Made by a program: the position numbers and the translations under genes | Notes under the pieces: generated by a model | What the model was told of the DNA's origin: nothing | Seen by the model: the letters and a program-made list of their open reading frames with translations, nothing else | Database searches by the model: none | Shown: piece after piece, positions 60,818-64,000 of the stretch | Numbering within the stretch: position 1 is the first letter of the stretch | Layout of the letters: every line of letters begins with the position of its first letter | Source: Paenibacillus elgii NBRC 100335 | GTDB lineage: Bacteria; Bacillota; Bacilli; Paenibacillales; NBRC-103111 | Assembly (NCBI RefSeq): GCF_004000865.1 | Contig: NZ_BIMB01000018.1 | Location: 62,001 to 126,000, forward strand | Length of the DNA: 64,000 nucleotides | Direction: 5' to 3'

Positions 60818-63694
60818 TTATCGTCCCGTCTGTGTCGTTGATCCTGTCGGAGCGGTATCGGTTCCCGCTCCATCCGTCGTTCCTGTCGAAGTACCGGAAC
60901 CGGTCGTGCCTCCCGCTGCTCCGCTGCCGCCTCTGGAAGAGCCCCCGGCTCCTGCATCCGTGCTGTTGCCAGTTCCTGGGCCGTTCTTGCCGCCGCTCGT
61001 TCCGGAGGTTCCATGGCCTTTACCGCCGTTCGTCTGCGTGCCCGAATTCGTGCCGCCCGTAGGGCTCGTGCCGTTCGTTCCGGTCCTTGTATCGGTTCCA
61101 GTGCCGCTATCCGTTCCCGGGCGTCCCGTCCCTGTTCCGGCTCCATTATTGCCTCCCGGCTGCGAAGTCTCGCCACCGGACCGTGTGCCGCCGCCCTGTC
61201 CTGTTCCGGGCTTCGTACCTTGTTCCGTGCCGGGACGGCCGTCCGTTCCGTTTCCGCCTTCCTGGTCAGGACGCTGCCCTTGGTCCGGAAGACCGGTTCC
61301 CGCGCCATTCCCCGGTTGTCCGGTACCCGGCAGATTCGTTCCCGGTCCTCCCGGCGAATTCGGGTCAAGCTTGCCGTTCGGATCGGTTCCCGGGTGCAGC
61401 GGGTCGAGCGGATTTCCGCCGAGCGTATCAACCTTGACCGTCGCCACGTTCGAGCGCGCGCCGGTCGTATTGTTCTCGGCGTTGTAAGGCACTACGACAT
61501 AGTCATACGTATCCGGCTGAGAAATGAACTCCGAAAATTCCGTCATCGTCGTGCTTTGTGTCGGCTCTGCCGGGAAGTCTGCCATCTTGCTGTCTTTGCG
61601 GAAGATCTGATACGTAATATTGTCGCCAACGCCGCTCCATTTAAGTTGTACCTTCGAATTGCCGCCCATCACGATGTGCTCGGCATTCAAATCGGAAATC
61701 CCTTTCGGTGGCGCAGTCAGATCCGGGACGCCGTCCGGCCGCTTGAAGGAGGTCATCGGGCGTTTGGCCAGCGCTTTTTGCATGACCTCCTTGAAAATAA
61801 CGCCGGCGCTGCCGCTGCTCATCGAAACATAATGCTTCGAATCCGTTTTGTCGAAGCCCATCCATACAGCTGCCGTCCATTCCGGCGTATAGCCGACGAA
61901 CCACAAGTCACGGTTGTATTTCTCGAGCCCTTTGATGTCCAGTTGCGTTGATCCTGTCTTTCCCGCCAGCGGACGATCGAATTTCGCCGCCGCTCCGGTA
62001 CCTCCCGGCTCCACGACACCCTGCATGAGCTGGGTCATATACCAAGCCGTCTTGGCGCTCATGACAGACTTGGTTTCACCTTTGAACGGAGTGACCTTGC
62101 CGTCATCGCCAACAATTTTAGTAATGGCGTGCGCAGTAGGCAAATTGCCGTTGTTCGGGAACGCGCTATAAGCACGCGCCATTTGCAGCGTCGTTACGCC
62201 TTTGTTCAATCCGCCAAGCGCAATCGCCAAGTTGCGATCGTTTTTTTCATCGAGGTCGATGCCCAGTTTTTTGACAAAATCAATTCCCGTCTTGACGCCG
62301 ATTTGGCTCAAGAGATCGACGGCCGGAAGGTTCATCGACTTCTTGACCGCATCGAACATGCTCACTTCGCCTCGGTACACCCCGTCGTAGTTGCGGGGCG
62401 AATAGCCGTTATACGATTTCTGCACGTCGGGCAGCCTGCTGTACGGATTGTACTTGCCGGATTCGATAGCCGGCGCGTAAGCGACAAGCGTTTTGAAGGA
62501 CGAGCCCGGCTGCCGTGGCTGGGCGACTGCGCGATTCAAGCCGCGCGTTACGTAGTCCCGGCCCCCGATCATCGCAACGATACCGCCGTCCTCATTGTTC
62601 AGGATGACCATGCTGCTCTGCATTTTCTGCTCCGGTCCGTCCTTTTGGAACAGCTTGTCGTTTGCGTACGTCTGCTCCATAATTTGCTGGGCGTTCGGGT
62701 CAAGCGTCGTATAGATTTTATACCCGCCCCGCAGTAAATCGTCCTCGTCGAACTTATACATATCCTGCGCTTCCTTAAGGACGTAATCGATGTACGTCTG
62801 ATACTGCGATTTGCCCACGTTCGCCGGAGGCGCGAAGTCTACGGCGACGGCTTCCGCGCGCTGGGCTTCCGTAATGTAGCCCTGCTCCTGCATCAGCTTG
62901 AGCACAACTGCCCGGCGGTCCTTCGATTTATCCGGGTTCGAGATCGGATTGTACGTGTTCGGCGCTTTCGGCATCGCCGCGAGCGTAGCGATCTGCCACA
63001 GCTTCAAGTCCTTCAAATTGGAGACGCCGAAGTACACTTTGGAAGCGGCCTTCACGCCATACGCCCGGTTGCCGAAATAAATCCGGTTCAAATAATAGGT
63101 TATGATTTCGTCCTTCGTTTTCTTCTTCTCAAGCGCAAGCGCAATGGACATTTCCGTCGCCTTGCGGAAAAACGTTTTGTCCGAGCTTAAAAATACGTTT
63201 TTGGCGAGCTGCTGCGTGATCGTACTCCCGCCTTCGACCATGCTGCGCGCGACGACATCCTTCACGAGCGCGCGTCCGACAGAAAACAAATCGACGCCCT
63301 GGTGCTGCTCAAAGCGTTGGTCTTCCGTAGCAATGAACGCCTGCTTCAACAAATCGGGAATCTCGGTCGGATCGACATTTTCCCGGTTCTCCACCTTCAA
63401 AACGCCTGCTTCCTGCCCGGCTGCGTCGTAAATGATAGACGCTTCACTAAAGTTCAGCTTATCCATGTTATTCTCAACGATCTTGTCGCCGTTCACCAGG
63501 ACGAAGATGTATACCCCCATCCCGCAAATGGCGGCGAGCGCGCCGGTGACGAACGTCCATGCCAGAACTTTGCCTATGGTGATTTTCTTCTTTTTCTTCG
63601 GTTTTGCGGATGATTTTGCAGATGATTTTGCGGATGATGTCGGTTTCTTCTCCTTCGGTGCTTGGCCCGGTGTTTTGCTGTTTCTTCCCGTCAT
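60818..63694 (-). CDS. PBP1A-type bifunctional penicillin-binding protein
   Basis: A 958-residue peptidoglycan synthase. A cytoplasmic tail with three SSAK repeats and a lysine run precedes one membrane helix near residues 45-70. The glycosyltransferase domain shows ATEDQRFEQHQGVD and EGGSTITQQLAKN. The transpeptidase domain has the active Ser in QPGSSFKTLVAY, the SMN motif in KKSMNLPAV and AGKTGSTQ. A fibronectin-like domain and about 190 residues of Gly/Thr/Pro/Asn-rich low complexity follow. AAAGGGAG precedes the ATG at 63694. Confidence 0.93.
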   Translation of the reverse strand: MTGRNSKTPGQAPKEKKPTSSAKSSAKSSAKPKKKKKITIGKVLAWTFVTGALAAICGMGVYIFVLVNGDKIVENNMDKLNFSEASIIYDAAGQEAGVLKVENRENVDPTEIPDLLKQAFIATEDQRFEQHQGVDLFSVGRALVKDVVARSMVEGGSTITQQLAKNVFLSSDKTFFRKATEMSIALALEKKKTKDEIITYYLNRIYFGNRAYGVKAASKVYFGVSNLKDLKLWQIATLAAMPKAPNTYNPISNPDKSKDRRAVVLKLMQEQGYITEAQRAEAVAVDFAPPANVGKSQYQTYIDYVLKEAQDMYKFDEDDLLRGGYKIYTTLDPNAQQIMEQTYANDKLFQKDGPEQKMQSSMVILNNEDGGIVAMIGGRDYVTRGLNRAVAQPRQPGSSFKTLVAYAPAIESGKYNPYSRLPDVQKSYNGYSPRNYDGVYRGEVSMFDAVKKSMNLPAVDLLSQIGVKTGIDFVKKLGIDLDEKNDRNLAIALGGLNKGVTTLQMARAYSAFPNNGNLPTAHAITKIVGDDGKVTPFKGETKSVMSAKTAWYMTQLMQGVVEPGGTGAAAKFDRPLAGKTGSTQLDIKGLEKYNRDLWFVGYTPEWTAAVWMGFDKTDSKHYVSMSSGSAGVIFKEVMQKALAKRPMTSFKRPDGVPDLTAPPKGISDLNAEHIVMGGNSKVQLKWSGVGDNITYQIFRKDSKMADFPAEPTQSTTMTEFSEFISQPDTYDYVVVPYNAENNTTGARSNVATVKVDTLGGNPLDPLHPGTDPNGKLDPNSPGGPGTNLPGTGQPGNGAGTGLPDQGQRPDQEGGNGTDGRPGTEQGTKPGTGQGGGTRSGGETSQPGGNNGAGTGTGRPGTDSGTGTDTRTGTNGTSPTGGTNSGTQTNGGKGHGTSGTSGGKNGPGTGNSTDAGAGGSSRGGSGAAGGTTGSGTSTGTTDGAGTDTAPTGSTTQTGR
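61000..61390. repeat. low-complexity coding repeat of the PBP tail
   Basis: Imperfect short repeats encode GTG, PGT, GNG and TGG units in the C-terminal tail of the PBP. Opposite-strand open frames here are produced by the biased composition. Confidence 0.7.
63602..63643. repeat. short tandem repeat encoding SSAK units
   Basis: A 12-base unit (GATGATTTTGCR) recurs three times in the cytoplasmic tail of the PBP, where it encodes Ser-Ser-Ala-Lys. Confidence 0.75.
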
Positions 63695-63763
63695 GCCCCG
63701 ACTCCCTTTCTGTGTCTGTGTGCAATGCACAGCCTATTTAACCTGCATCAAGGCTTACTAAAC

Positions 63764-63796
63764 AAAGAACAACCCTAACGAGCCGGGTTGCTCTTA
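63764..63796 (-). terminator. intrinsic terminator of hfq
   Basis: AGAGCAACCC and GGGTTGTTCT pair (one G-U) and are followed by TTTG on the minus strand, about 85 bases after the hfq stop. Confidence 0.75.
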
Positions 63797-63880
63797 TGTT
63801 TCATATCCATTTAGACGTATGGAAGCTTGAAAAAGTTGCTCCTCCGGCTTCCAAATTCTGGCCGCTACCCAAAAAATCCG

Positions 63881-64000
63881 CTATTCGGCGTTGTTTTCCT
63901 GCTGCATGAGCGACACCGAACGCTGCGGCGTAAAGGTCGAAATCGCATGCTTATACACCATCTGCTGGCGTCCTTCGCTGTCGATAATAATCGTAAAGTT
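63881..64000 (-). CDS. hfq: RNA chaperone Hfq (3' part only)
   Basis: The last 39 codons of a gene that runs off the right edge. The translation starts [20 protein letters not shown] and goes on with STFTPQRSV, which is the Sm2 motif of Hfq (YKHAISTF) followed by a short acidic and Gln-rich tail. Hfq binds small RNAs and mRNAs as a hexamer. The stop is a TAG at 63881-63883. The 5' part and start are outside the window. Confidence 0.93.
   Translation of the reverse strand, partial: NFTIIIDSEGRQQMVYKHAISTFTPQRSVSLMQQENNAE

Noticed and set aside
60757-61487. Several overlapping open frames on both strands over the PBP tail
   Set aside because: The low-complexity GC-rich repeats keep all frames open; only the PBP frame continues a real gene.

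Overview
The window looks like a chromosomal segment of a spore-forming member of the Bacillota, most like Paenibacillus or a close relative. The evidence is the gene content (Tlp, SpoVK, YhcN/YlaJ-type lipoprotein, KapB, GlnR/GlnA, LexA/YneA, MrfAB), strong Gram-positive ribosome binding sites, frequent TTG and GTG starts and moderate GC. No rRNA, tRNA, CRISPR array, insertion sequence or prophage was seen. The right third keeps a gene order I recall from Bacillus subtilis (hfq ... spoVK, hflX, ynbB, glnR, glnA ... lexA / yneA, ynzC), although other genes lie between hfq and spoVK.

Layout. 1-7.2 kb: the end of an OmpR-type regulator, a sporulation lipoprotein, a TRIC-type channel, a Gfo/Idh/MocA oxidoreductase, a kinase/NarL regulator pair behind a KapB-like gene, and a thioredoxin. 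7.3-15.0 kb: three different ABC-F ATPases (YkpA-, YfmR- and YfmM-like) with an M42 peptidase, an ASCH protein and a Dabb protein. 15.0-26.6 kb: an eleven-gene Tad/Flp pilus operon (TadZ, TadA, TadB, TadC, Flp pilin, two TadE-like and one TadG-like pseudopilin, prepilin peptidase) ending in an FHA-domain membrane protein and a PP2C phosphatase. 26.9-35.4 kb: an eight-gene run on one strand starting with mrfA-mrfB, then an Fpg/Nei glycosylase, endonuclease IV, a stand-alone receiver domain, an ABC ATPase and two methyltransferases. Its promoter carries a LexA-like box.

35.7-40.1 kb: a lipid-acylation module (OlsB-like GNAT acyltransferase, HtrB/LpxL-like acyltransferase, YfhP-like membrane protein) and lrgAB. 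The OlsB-like gene is cut by an in-frame TAG about 40 codons before its natural end. 40.2-47.4 kb: tlp, ribonuclease Z, cobalamin-dependent methionine synthase, acireductone dioxygenase, a HAD phosphatase and a small membrane protein. 47.5-49.2 kb: a decayed aldo/keto reductase fragment, a DUF896 gene and the divergent yneA/lexA pair with four LexA boxes in under 100 bases. 49.3-54.0 kb: glnA, glnR (with a GlnR-box promoter), ynbB and hflX. 54.0-56.7 kb: a visibly AT-richer stretch with a DUF1259 gene, a 53-residue gene, a GNAT gene and spoVK. 56.8-64 kb: a GNAT gene, tatA, a hydrolase/VOC/YdcF cluster, a lipoprotein cyclophilin, a large PBP1A with a Gly/Thr/Pro-rich tail, and the 3' end of hfq.

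Findings most worth following up: the amber-interrupted acyltransferase and its lipid module, probable SOS control of mrfAB, the FHA/PP2C pair at the end of the Tad operon with no kinase in sight, and the KapB-like gene directly ahead of a non-KinB kinase/regulator pair. All identifications rest on motif recognition and remembered family features; no database search was run.
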